NCBI GenBank assembly: GCA_029255685.2
Contig: CM055313.2
Span: 43,418,079-43,482,078, forward strand
Direction: 5' to 3'
Length of the DNA: 64,000 nucleotides
Origin: Silene conica
Lineage: Eukaryota; Streptophyta; Magnoliopsida; Caryophyllales; Caryophyllaceae
Shown: positions 22,069 to 33,107 of the stretch, one piece after another
Position numbering within the stretch: the first letter of the stretch is position 1
Layout: each line of letters opens with the position of its first letter
Notes under the pieces: model-generated
The model's input: only the letters and a program-made list of their open reading frames with translations
The model's database searches: none
What the model was told of the DNA's origin: nothing
Position numbers and translations under genes: made by a program

Positions 22069-23101
22069 CTACAACTCAGGAACACATTTAATTCGCATGG
22101 AATTAACGTGCCCTTCATGCTTATCACGTCGTAATGCTTTAGTGAGAGGATCGACTATGTTGTCATCCGTAGCGATCTTATCAATAAATATCTCCTTTTG
22201 CTCCACGCAATCTCTGATTAGATGAGTTTCTGTTGTACATGTCTAGACTTAGGCTCCTTAGCTTGTAAGATGGCACCTTTATTGTCACAATAAACGGTGA
22301 TCAGGTCATTAATACTAGGCACTACTAATAGTCCTTGTAAGAATTGACGCATCCATATTGCTTCATTAATACTAGGCACTAGTCAGTTGTAGAATCTGTT
22401 GTAACACTTTGTTTAGAACTTTTCCAGCTGACAGCAGCGCCATTAAGAGTAAAAACGAATCCAGACTGATATTTCGAGTCGTCTCGATCCGTTTGGAAGC
22501 TAGCATCTGCATAACCAGTAGCGCAAAGCGTCGTGTAGCCTCCATAAGTCAATCCCCAATCTTTAGTCCTCCGTAGGTACTTAAGAATGTTTTTCACGGC
22601 CATCCAGTGTTGTTCACCTGGATGTGCTTGGAATCGACTTGTCATACTCAATGCATATGCAACGTATGGACGTGTGCATATCATGGCATACATGATCGAT
22701 CGTATAGCCGAAGCGTAAGGAATCCGACTCATGCGCTCTTTTTCTTCCAATGTCTTAGCTTCTTGAGACTTGCTCAAGTGAAGCCCAGTAGCCATAGGAA
22801 GGAACCCTTTCTTGGAGTTCGTCATGCTGAATCTCTCCAGAATCTTATCTGTATAAGACTCCTGACTGAGAGACAACATCCGTCGTGATCTATCCCTGTA
22901 AATACGGATGCCCAAAATTCTTTGTGCCTCTCCCAGATCTTTCATATGGAAATGGTTTTTCAACCATGCTTTAACCGAAGATAGGGGAGGTATGTCATTC
23001 CCAATCAGGAGTATGTCATCGACATACTATACTAGGAAGACAATCTTGCTCCCACTCGACATGATATAGAGGTATGGTTCCTCGACTGATCGAATAAAAC
23101 C
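22069..23101 (-). pseudogene. Element J copia pol: RT second half and RNase H
   Basis: Reads leftward from 23101. It begins inside RT upstream of the catalytic YVDD (about 23010-23030), immediately preceded by an in-frame TAG, then KNHFHMKDLGEAQRILGI, Ty1/copia RT signatures (YASAIRSIMYAM, RPYVAYAL) and RNase H (GYADASFQTDRDD, SWKSSKQSVTTDSTT). After DSTT a deletion has been filled by a 19-bp copy of sequence from 57 bp downstream, giving a stop and frame change. The C-terminal end is then readable to TAG at 22069-22071. Upstream pol is missing because K inserted at 23101. Dead fragment; the copia class is certain, the lineage is not. Confidence 0.9.
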
Positions 23102-26100
23102 TGTAACCACCCGGATTTAAAAATGCAAAAAAGCTAGATAAATATAGTATATTATATTAAAATATCATGGTGGCGGAAACACCATGACGATAAATCCGAG
23201 TGTTACCAAAATAGATAAAGCAACACTTAACTACGCATACAACTACTCTCGTTAATGGAAACTCGTCCAAAATAAAACAACAAGGTTCGATAATTAAACA
23301 TCATCTTTCTTATTTATTTTCTCTCTCTCTTAACCCATCCAGGACAAAGAAGCACATCAACCTGGAAAAAAAATATCAACATCCACCATCAGTGGGGACT
23401 TAAGAAAATCAGGAAACAATTGTGAATAAATAAGAGACAACATATAATTCATTTAAAATATGAAAACATGTGAACTTCATAAAAGAAATCCAATATCAAG
23501 TAAATAATCACAAATGCGTAGGCAATATCAAGACATGAAAGTAATACAACATGATTCTTTAAAATGTGTCACCAACATTCAAGTTTTTATTTTACTTACA
23601 TGATTATATGAAATACTGTGAAAAATGTAGTCATAATGAAAATAAATAAAACCAATTACCTGAATGATATATAGAAGTGGTATAAACATCTAGAACTTGG
23701 ACCATAATTACATAGAATAACACGAGACAAGAACGAGCACCGTCTAGGGCCAAAAACCTGACCCTAAACCTCGATGTCATGAGCCTGACACCAAGATAAC
23801 CCTACGGTAGGACACATAACAGTGAACTCATGCCTAAAATTGGCCAGACTCTCGAGGGACATAACAGTCTAGTTAAGGCGTAAATGTGCAGACCCTTAAT
23901 TAGTCAAGGCGTAAATGTGCGGACCCTTGACCCCCAAACGACATATCCATTGACTCATAAGAGTATACAATAACAAGGACGGTCAACCCACAACAGGCCA
24001 TAAACCTGTCAATGCTAGAGTACTAGGTAGGCCATAAACCTGAACCTACCCAGTTTGGTATTGCTCATCTCAAGTAGACCATAAACCTGAATCTACTCGA
24101 TATCTTATACTCTAGCTAAACCATATATAAAATGGAACAAATTCCAAAGGATAACAAATGTGCACCATGAATAACATCATGTTAACATCCCAACACGCTC
24201 ATAACCAAGCGATACATAATATCGGATCAAGTTCAACAGTTGGTCGTCAAAGCTAGAGCATAAGTTTAACTTTTCTAATATAAAACAAAGACACTCATTT
24301 AAATATATAATTTATGCAAGATGATAACACAAAAAGTGTATACATGACATTTAGCTTTGTAGAAATAACAATCAATTCTTAACACAAATATTCATAATGA
24401 ATTTCACGCACATTACATATGTCATCTACCGTAAAATTCATAATTAATTCAAATCAAATCAAATTGATACAAGGCCAACTGGGTTGGATTAATAAGACTC
24501 TTTGGTACAATCTTTGTCAAATAACCATTTCCAAATGACGAACGTAATAGAGATCTATAAACTGATTATTACAGTATGTCATAAAATGTCGCACAAAAAG
24601 TATCGCTTCATAAAACGGGTTCAACAAATCATTTTGGAGCAAAGTAAAATCCTATTATCATCTAAACTCTTCAAAGTTTAATTATAAAAATTACCCAGAA
24701 ACTTTTCAAAGTATAAAAATGGTTTTAGAAACAATCTTTGAGCTATTGTCCGTTTCGCGAGTATTTCAGCGCGTTGTTCGTAAACATTTTATTGTGAACA
24801 AACGACATGTAAGAAAATTACGAAATTTTAAAGGTAGACTTTAGACTTAAAATAAATACGAGTCTCTTTTCAACTTTTTCAAAGTCGGACATTTAAATAT
24901 GGAGAAATAAATTAAATAAAAACATTCCACAATAAGTTACTTAACTCAATTTTATAATTTTATCTTAAAGGTCATGTAATAGGCGATTTTATGCATAAAT
25001 AAAGAAATAATTAAGAAAAATATGTCACCAAAATTAATAATTTAATTTTCATATTTATAGGTCAGAAATAATTTATAATTAATTTATTTCTATTTATTTA
25101 TTATTCAACACAATTTTACTTTATTTATGGATTAATTAGCCATAAAATTCAAAAATAATTATAAAAATTAATAATTTGACATGCAAAATTTTAATATACT
25201 AAAATAAGTCATCCTAAGATGAAAAATTCAAGTTTCACATTTATTTATATATTTTACATATTTACTAGAGATTAATTGCCGAAAAACATGAATATATATT
25301 AAATAAGAGCAATAATAATTATAAAAATAAAATAATCAATTTAAATACTCTATATATTAATATAGACCAGAATAAAATTCAAATATAGAAAATTTTCGAA
25401 ATTTTGATTTATGGTTTATATATATTTAGATGAATATCACCAAAAACCGTGATTAAATATAAAATAACAACAATTAAACATATAATAATTTTGGGACTCA
25501 AATAAACGCATGCAAACTCATAGATAATGATAATAAATCAGAATATAATCAAAAATACAATTTTCATAATTATCTATATCTTTTTCACACTAATTAGATT
25601 GTTAAATCGCATAAAACACAATTAAATCATAAAAGTTATTAAATACTTATAAATTCATCACAAATAATAAAAATTACTATTTACTATATAAGTCATGAAC
25701 TTCAAATATTTCCATGGTTTTAAACATCATATATATTATCAATCTTGTTATAAACTCATAAAATCACTTGAAAATCAAAAATCATAGAAAGGAGAAAACC
25801 TAGTTACCTTGCTAGAGATTATATTAGTAAATAAGTAGAATAATATTATAAGATCAAGCCAAATGATCTTCCTCAACCAAGGTCTCTTGCTCACCTCCTT
25901 GATCAAACATAAAAATTAAAACAATTAATCAAATAGTACTCTAAATAAACTTGGATAAAGAAAGTGAGAAATAAGTAATGACTTACACTTACTAAAGGAT
26001 AAGATAAAATAGATGTGAAAAATGAAAGAAATGAATGTTGGAGATGGGTGATGAATCTCACGTTGAAAATGAAGAAGAAGTGAGATATTTTGTTGTGTTG

Positions 26101-26678
26101 GGTAAGTTGTGATTTGTAGAGTGAGTAGATAGTGTAGGTTTTAGGATACTAATTTAAGATTTTAGGCATATGACTATGAAAACTTTGGGCACCAAGGGAC
26201 CAATTTTTCAACTTAGCATATGCATATGTAATGATTACACAAGGTGTGTGATGATTACATAAGGTGAGTGATGATTACTCAAGGTGGGTGATGATTATAC
26301 AAGGTGGATGAAGTAGAACGAAATGAGTTTCCTGTCGGCGGATTTCTGCGACAGTCTTCCGTATTTTGGGCATAATTTCCTCCACAGAAATGCGATTAAG
26401 GTGATTTCGGTGGCGTTGGAAAGCTAAGAGAAAGAGCTAAAACTTTTATTCTATAGTCGAGAGACACAAACGTACCGAAAACATCATAAAATTAGAATCA
26501 ATGACAAAGTAGTTATTCGCAAGTTTAAGGAGTGTAAGTTTAAGACGGGTATTTGGATTTTCATTGTCGAAAAAGATAGATTTTGGATGTGATTTTCTTT
26601 TTTTTTTGGATAATTATTATTATTTAAATTAAGAATTTAATATATAAGATGAAGTGGAAAAAATACGGAGTGTTAAAA
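23102..26678 (-). repeat. 3' LTR of element K
   Basis: About 3577 bp, minus strand, from about 26678 (start, GTGTTAAAA on plus; the expected terminal TG is mutated) to 23102 (TGTAACCACCCGG on plus). It contains the CCCCACTGA box (23389-23397) and two groups of hairpins at 23873-24097. The middle (25000-25700) is extremely AT-rich with no other structure. Confidence 0.85.
23873..24097 (-). repeat. Constant-loop hairpin pairs in LTR K
   Basis: Five perfect-stem hairpins, coordinates on plus. TTAAG/CTTAA around a 17-nt loop (23873-23899) and GTCAAG/CTTGAC around the same loop with one change (23903-23931). GGTAGG/CCTACC (24026-24050) and AGTAGA/TCTACT (24073-24097) around an identical 13-nt loop CCATAAACCTGAA. 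ACAGG/CCTGT around CCATAAA (23993-24009). Confidence 0.9.
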
Positions 26679-26689
26679 CTCTTCCCCCC

Positions 26690-27219
26690 TTAAGAAAAGT
26701 TTCGTCCTCGAAACTGGAGGAATGAGGATTACCCGAATCGAAAAGGTGTGGATATTTATTCCGCATGGATGCCTCTGTTTCCCAAGTGACCTCTTCAAAC
26801 TTTTGGATGCGCCACAATACCTTTACCAAAGGAACGACCTTATTTCTTAAGGTCTTGTCTTTCCTATCCAGGATGCGTATGGGTTGCTCTTCATATGTTA
26901 GGTTTGGTTCTACCTCGACCATGTCTGATTGTAGTACATGGGAGGGGTCACTACGATACCTCCTTAACTGAGACACGTGAAAAACATTATGAACCTTAGA
27001 TAAGTTTGGGGGTAATGCTAACTTATAAGCCACTTCTCCAACTCGCTCGAGTACCTCATAAGGTCCAACAAACTTGGGGCTCAACTTATCCTTAATACCA
27101 AATCTCTTCACCCTTTTAATAGGTGACACCTTTAAGAATACCTTCTCTCCAACCGGGTACTCAATTGGCCTACGACGCAAGTCGGCATACGACTTTTGTC
27201 GGTCTTGAGCCGCTTTCAT
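26690..27219 (-). pseudogene. Element K integrase C-terminus with chromodomain
   Basis: Reads leftward from 27219, where H cuts the gene. It starts [18 protein letters not shown] and continues through [33 protein letters not shown] and FHVSQLRRY to a chromodomain tail (MVEVEPNLTYEEQPIRILDR, VKVLWR, EEVTWETE, YPHLF). The family matches A, B and H, but the sequence is distinct. The frame stays open past the natural end through the GAGGACGAAAC signal and PPT into the LTR, stopping at 26629-26631. No frameshift is visible in this piece; it is dead because the rest is absent here. Confidence 0.9.
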
Positions 27220-28159
27220 TGTAACATCCCGTATTTTTATAAAGTATATTTTAAGGGTTTTAATTATTTTAAAGTAATAAATAATATTTTAATAATTTAT
27301 CGGAAAGTATCTTTATAAATAGTAAGATCCGTCTTAAGAACCGTAAGTCCTTAAGACGAATACAAACTTGGCAACTTGATTCCCTAACTTAAAACCCGTT
27401 CATTCCAACCCGTTTTCATTAAACGGAAAGGACAACAAATAAACCGTCATAAACCCCATTGTGTCGACATATTGCTCTCCTTCAAAAACAAACACTGTAA
27501 CTTATTTTCTCACAAAACCTCCATAAATCCTCATCTCTTAATCCATTTTTCTTCATCATCCGTTCACCGAATTAAAATAATAATTACATTTTCGGAATCC
27601 TCATCGAATTTGCAAGCCATCTATCACTTTCGTTTTCCATTTCCCTCATTTCGAAAATGAGGCTGTTTTTGTAGGATTCGCATTTCAGTCCTTTAAACTC
27701 GTTTTTCGTGATGTAGGTGTGGGCTTAGAAGACCCGGACGTGGATAGCTTCATAGTAGAGGAGGAACTTTGAGCGGGATTGCATTTAAGGTGACGATAAT
27801 GAGAAACTCGGCCTTATTGTATAAATTAGCAATTTTCTTGCTTAAATTGGTTTAAGTTTCTGTTTCTTAATGTTATTGTGGTTGTTTGAACTTAGTAACA
27901 TGATAGGGATGTCTTTACTTGATGATTACATGCCTTGGTGTTGTTCATATGTTTATTGTTAAGTTTTTCAGAAATCTATGCTTAAGACGGATACAAACCA
28001 TGTTCTTATTGAGGATTGTGTGTGGGTTTAATTGCTGATAGATGGTGTGTTTGGTGTTTATATGTAGTGAGTAAACATTTGTTGTTGTTAATTTAGAGGT
28101 TTGGAATCGATTTGAGTTGATTTGCATTTGTTAGAATACTTACGATTTTGCGTACAGCG

Positions 28160-28565
28160 GCCTCTGAGCCGGCAGGCTGACCGGCAGCCGGTCGGCCGGC
28201 TCAGAGTCGTTGTGTTGATTTTTGATTTTTCAGAAATTGAGAAAAGGTTTCAGAGCCGGTCAGTCGGCCGCTGGTCGACCGGCTTAGGATCCTTCTTGGG
28301 TTTTCAAGTTTTGGAAAAAAAGGCATGAGAAGTGACTCCCAGCCGGCAGGCCGGCAGCCGGTACACCGGCTGAGAGTCACTCCTCGTGTTAAGTTTTGGA
28401 AGGTTGGCTATTAGGGAAGGGACTCTCAGCCGGCTGGCCGGCGGACGGTCCACCGGCTGAGAGCGTCTTCCCTTGTTTTTCAGACGGCTAATTAGGCATG
28501 GGAAGGGACTCCCAGCCGGTGGACCGGCAGACGGTTTGGGACCGGCTGAGAGCCCCTGTTCCCAT
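28160..28565 (+). repeat. GC-rich hairpin array in LTR H
   Basis: Five modules. Module 1 has a perfect 12-bp stem, CTCTGAGCCGGC (28162-28173) with GCCGGCTCAGAG (28195-28206). Module 3 pairs 15 of 16 bases (28331-28346 with 28366-28381). Module 4 pairs 18 of 21 (28413-28433 with 28453-28473). Module 5 has ATGGGAA/TTCCCAT outer arms and a CAGCCGGT/ACCGGCTG inner stem (28498-28565). Module 2 (about 28244-28292) is weaker. Confidence 0.9.
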
Positions 28566-28832
28566 TGTTTTGCTTATATCTTTCAAAGGCTTTTCGGTTT
28601 TGATTGAAACTCGTTCCTTGTACCTTTGATGTATGTTTGAGGTCCCCGGAGGATGGGCGACACTATATTGGGTTCGGGAACGGAGAGAGGATAGAGACCC
28701 CTCAGTCGGGCAACCGAAAGGGAAACCGGCTCTCCCTCAACTTAGTTCCCGGGGTCAATTAAGTGTTGATTAGAAGTTAAGAAAGTAGAACTATAGATTA
28801 GTTCGTAGACTTTGGATGATATTGTATTGATG

Positions 28833-29400
28833 CGTATTAAGTTATGCCTTAAGCTGGCCTCTGAACTTAATACGTGAGTTGTTTGTCATATATGGGGATA
28901 TGCCTTAAGTTGGCCTCTGAGCCCTATATGTGTATGTTTATCGTGTCTAGGACATGCCTTAAGTTGGCCTCTGAGTCCCGACATGTTTGATTGTGATCGC
29001 GTTGGAACATGCCTTAAGTTGGCCTCTGAGTCTGACGAGTAGAGCAGCTGCACAACGGGGTAGCTAAGGAACTGACACCTTGCCCGGAGTGCAGATGTTT
29101 GATACTAGAACATGCCTTAAGCTGGCCTCTGAGTTTAGTATCTAGTGATGTAGTGAAGGGACTTGCCTTAAGATGGCCTCTGAGTCCTTTACTTTTGGAT
29201 GCTAGTCCATGCGTTGAGTTGTCGCCTCTGAGTCTAGTGTCTTGCTGACTGGCAGGTCCATGCCTTAAGTTGGCCTCTGAGTCCTTGCTTGCTGAATGTT
29301 TTGGTGTTTAGGTTATGTCTTAAATTGACCGCTGAACCTCTAGACTTGCTGAATTATTGTTATTTATGTTATGTCTTAAGCTGACCGCTGAACCTTATAC
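28833..29400 (+). repeat. Array of ten hairpins with constant TGCCTTAAG loop in LTR H
   Basis: Ten copies of a core resembling TGCCTTAAGTTGGCCTCTGA, each flanked by its own inverted arms. The clearest are 28833-28874 (CGTATTAAGT/ACTTAATACG, 10 bp perfect), 28887-28930 (CATATA/TATATG plus GGG/CCC), 28942-28985 (CGTGTC/GACATG plus GGAC/GTCC), 29101-29142 (GATACTA/TAGTATC plus AAC/GTT) and 29152-29193 (AGTGAAGG/CCTTTACT with one G-T). Later copies (29198-29400) have weaker stems and some core changes. Confidence 0.88.
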
Positions 29401-29440
29401 TTGCGGAATTTTATATCTGCTTGCCTTGAGTTGGTATAGT

Positions 29441-30619
29441 TGTTGGGAAATGTGTCCTCAACAATAGTGCGATCACGATAGTGATAAAAATCATTGTCAT
29501 AAATCTTATGAAATGAATATGCAAGGGACGATCCAATATTGATTTAGTCAACTGACCAACATTAATCGGTAATGATTGGCTGACTAGAGTTTAACATTAC
29601 TGTCGTATGACGGTGATAGTCAGTTGATCCCTTTAGGTCACACCTATAGGACAGACCCCTTAAACCGTATATCAAGAATACAGAGGTTGAATCTTAAAGT
29701 AAGATTTATATTTGAAATTGAAATGTGTCAATTGTCAAGTATTAAACGATATTTTAGAAATATCGAAATTAGTATTATGAATGGTTCATGGTTATAACAA
29801 ACGTTGTTAATATATCGTATTGACGATTATTACGATAACTATACGTTGGGACAGTAATTTCGAATTACTTATTAATTTGTTAAATGTGATTTAATTAATT
29901 TAAAATATTATTTATATGTGATAAATTTATTTTAAATTAATACACTTATTATGTCACATAAGATGTTACATAATTGTACAAATTATAAATCGAAAAATGA
30001 AAGTGCATTTTACGATTATAGGTGCCGGTTTAGTGATAATGTTTTATGGGTTTGAAATGTAAAATTAATACCCTAAAAACATCATGATTAAATAGCCTTA
30101 ATGCCTATGGTCATGGGTAAGACAAAATTGGCTCTTTCACTACCCTAGACCTTGTGTCTCACGGCTAAAACCAACCCCAACCATCCCACTCTCTATATAT
30201 GTGGTAATAATACACATATTCTAAGGCTAATGCTTGAGCTAGCATCTTTCTAGTGTAAGAAAGAACACTACAACCTCTAAATATTATCTTCATAATATTC
30301 TCTAGAATACTAATAGGAGTATTAGTATACGGTTTTAATACCACCGATTCCGTCACCTAGCTCGTGTTCGTGCTTCGGTTTTTAAGGGTAGGTCTTGGGT
30401 GCAACGTAAAGGAGGCAAGCTATTTTGGTTGCTCCGTGGAAGATCGTCCTAGCACTTACTTGGACCGGTTGTAAGAACTCGTTTCTTTAACTTTTCCGCA
30501 TCTCTTTTGCATGCATAAGATTTAGATCGATTAAACTAAATTAATATGAGATTAATTAGTAGATTTAGTAAGACTAAACATTCGAACTAGTGAGTAAAGA
30601 CTACCTACGTTTTCCTTCA
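29441..30619 (+). repeat. 5' LTR of element E
   Basis: 1179 bp, TGTTGGGAAATG to TTTTCCTTCA. Compared with the 3' LTR it lacks a 50-bp segment (44351-44400 there) lying between two CTTAAA copies, and differs at about six single bases by eye. A TATA-like CTATATATGTGG lies near 30193. Confidence 0.95.
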
Positions 30620-33107
30620 AGTGGTATCAGAGCACTAGGTTGCTTGCATGCAATTCGATTTTATACGTTTTTGCGAGAAAATACGATTTTAATTAAAAAC
30701 GAAAATGAGTAGTACATATAGGATATGCACGAAAATCATATTGCATGTATACTTTCTGGTCTTAAAATAGTTTTAAGTCATTTTGATGATTTATGGAATA
30801 ATATTGTTCATAATTGTAATTAAATTGGTTAATTCATGCTATAAATCGGTTAAAAATGTTTTTATTTGGGAAAAATAGCTAAATAATGTTTCTGGCCATG
30901 AATTTTAAATATGTTCTCAAATGCATTTAACATATTATGAATATATAATTTTCGAAATTATTGAAGGTTTTATGTATGGTTTATGATTTTTAATGGTTAA
31001 ATAGTCATAAAATGAGTTAAATATGGGATAAATAGTTATATTATGAACTTAACTATAAAAATTTTTGTAGATGTCACATGCAATATATAAAATATATGAT
31101 GAATTTTACAGAAATTTTTCTTTGATATTGCATGAATATTGATTTTTATCGTAAAAATCGTAATATTAGTGACATATTTTAGATTAAATAGTTTAAGTTC
31201 GAAATTGACCATAAAAATTTAATATAGTGTCACATATATTATTTCTAGCATGCATGTAAATTTTGAGCTTTTAATCTCGAATATTGCATGAGAAATGATT
31301 TTAATCGGTAAAATCGCGTAATATATGACACGAATTATTAAAAATAGTAAATGTTGCTAAAATGGTCCGAAAAATTCACCCATATTAGTCATATTATGTA
31401 TGATCATCAACATATTTTTATTTAGTGCCAAATGTTTCTGAAACTTTAATTTTAATTTTAAAGAGTTAAAGTTGATATTGAGTGTTTAAGGAGTCATAAT
31501 CATTACTTTTCAGCCTTAAATTAGTGTGCATCTGTTTTTCCAGCAATTTTCAGTCACTTTGAGTGTCTAGGAAGATGTAAAAATTATATTGGTATTTTAT
31601 TTCATATTTTTTGAAGTAGTTTTCAATTTTTCGATTAATTATGCATGTACACGGCTTATTTTACGAAATAAAAGGGCATATTTCGAAAATATTTAAGTTT
31701 AAAGGATCTGAAATTTTAAGAAATTTTCAGTATGTTCAAAATTTTGAATTTTGAATTTTCGAAATTTTTATGACTCGTTTGATTATTTTAATGCTATTTC
31801 CCGTAAAACTGATTAAAACCGAATAATATTAAAATAAAAGTTAAGTTATTTCGAAATTTGAGTAAGACTAAATTTTGAATCCTAAAATGTGTTAGGAAAC
31901 TTAACTAAATCATGAATAGTGATTCATAGAGTGATTAGTGATTTTAAAATTGTTTAAATCACGTTATTCCATAAAACCGAGTTATTACGAATAACGATAT
32001 TTAAAACGTGTTTAAATAGGACGATTTGGCTTAGGTTTTGCATTTTACATAAGCATTGCATATTTAATTATTATTTATGAATGTCATATTTTATTTACGT
32101 AATTTTGGAATTATGTAATTTACTTAGTATGGCCTTAGATTTTAAATCGATATTTCCCGTAATGTAAGGGTTTATCGATTCGGTTGTAATTTAATGTGAT
32201 CTCGTATCACTTTATTTTATTGTTTTATTTTATTTTATAATGTATAAAATAGATAGAAAATTTGTAATTAATTGTAATTCCGGAGATCCTTGAAGACGGT
32301 GTCATTTCGGAAAGGAGTTCCGACCAAGACGGAGTTTGCCTTGGGATGCGTGCCCGCGTGTGAAGTTCAAGGGACCAAAGGAGTTGGTTTCCGAATTTGT
32401 AATATACTTTATTTTGTATTTTAGGAAAGGCCATACTAAGGTTTTATTTATGTTTTTATTATTTATGCTTTTAATTTATGCTTATCATATTTGCATGCAT
32501 AGCCAAATCGTCATCGAAACTCATGCATTTCATCGATTTTATCGACCGTGTCAATTAATTTATCGATAATTCACCGACTTAGTTCACTTAAAGGAGATAG
32601 ATAATAAATTGACAAGATCTCTTACGTTATTTAAAAATCGAGACATAGCCTTACCAAAAAGTAAAGGACCCGCGAAGGATCTTCTTCATAAGGGAGTAGG
32701 CTCGGCTAAACCGGGGTGCAAACCTTATTACGTTGGTGAAGTGGGGTAATATGATTACTTATTCTTGAAATTTGGTTGATCTCGACGAAGGTATTCGAGC
32801 CACCGTAGTGGTAAGAAGTTCGGGCTAAGATAAGAATTAGTGTAATTTTATCGACCGAGAGTTCTAAAAGTAGAATTGATTAAGGAGTTAATCTACCGAG
32901 TCATATTAATGAGGGATGTATCGGCTAAACCGTGCCCGAGTTAGTGTGTATTTGGGTCTCGGGATCATTTACTTAATTGGGTAAGAGATCATTAAGTAGA
33001 TGCTTAACTTGTTTAAAATTTACAAGTTTATTTATTTATTAAAACGATAATTGTGTTTTAATTCCTTCATTTTATTTGTAGTTCATATTTCGACTTTCTA
33101 TCATCAA
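30620..33107 (+). other. Element E leader with primer-binding site
   Basis: About 2.5 kb between 5' LTR and gag, very AT-rich and without a credible ORF. The primer site is 30622-30633 (TGGTATCAGAGC). The leader is unusually long for a copia element. It has many short repeats of CGAAATTTT/AAAATTTCG type but no clear array. Confidence 0.85.

Larger units (their letters stand above)
23102..27219 (-). mobile_element. Element K: chromovirus 3' end (integrase tail and 3' LTR), inverted
   Basis: A truncated minus-strand element: integrase C-terminus (26690-27219), PPT, and a 3.58-kb 3' LTR (23102-26678) homologous over long stretches to C's LTR (for example the matched blocks at 24720-24870 here and 7840-8000 in C). 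It is inserted in J's RT (probable TSD AAACC, 23097-23101) and broken on the right by H. K shows that the C LTR family has, or had, a coding chromovirus member. Confidence 0.88.
27220..29440 (+). repeat. 5' LTR of element H, left part
   Basis: Starts TGTAACATCCCGTATTTTTA and is interrupted at 29440 by E. It is the same LTR as D' (inverted, 16722-18364), aligning through the GC-rich hairpins, the GGGCAACCGAAAGGGAAACC hairpin core (28708-28727) and the TGCCTTAAG array. Total LTR with the right part is about 2.9 kb. Positions 27222-28140 hold no gene; the 60-68 codon ORFs there are spurious. Confidence 0.92.

Noticed and set aside
28833..29400. CRISPR-like spaced repeat array
   Set aside because: Regular repeats with variable spacers, but this is plant LTR DNA, the spacers are self-complementary arms of hairpins, and there are no cas genes.
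30632..33107. Captured gene in E's leader
   Set aside because: AT-rich with frequent stops in all frames; no domain.
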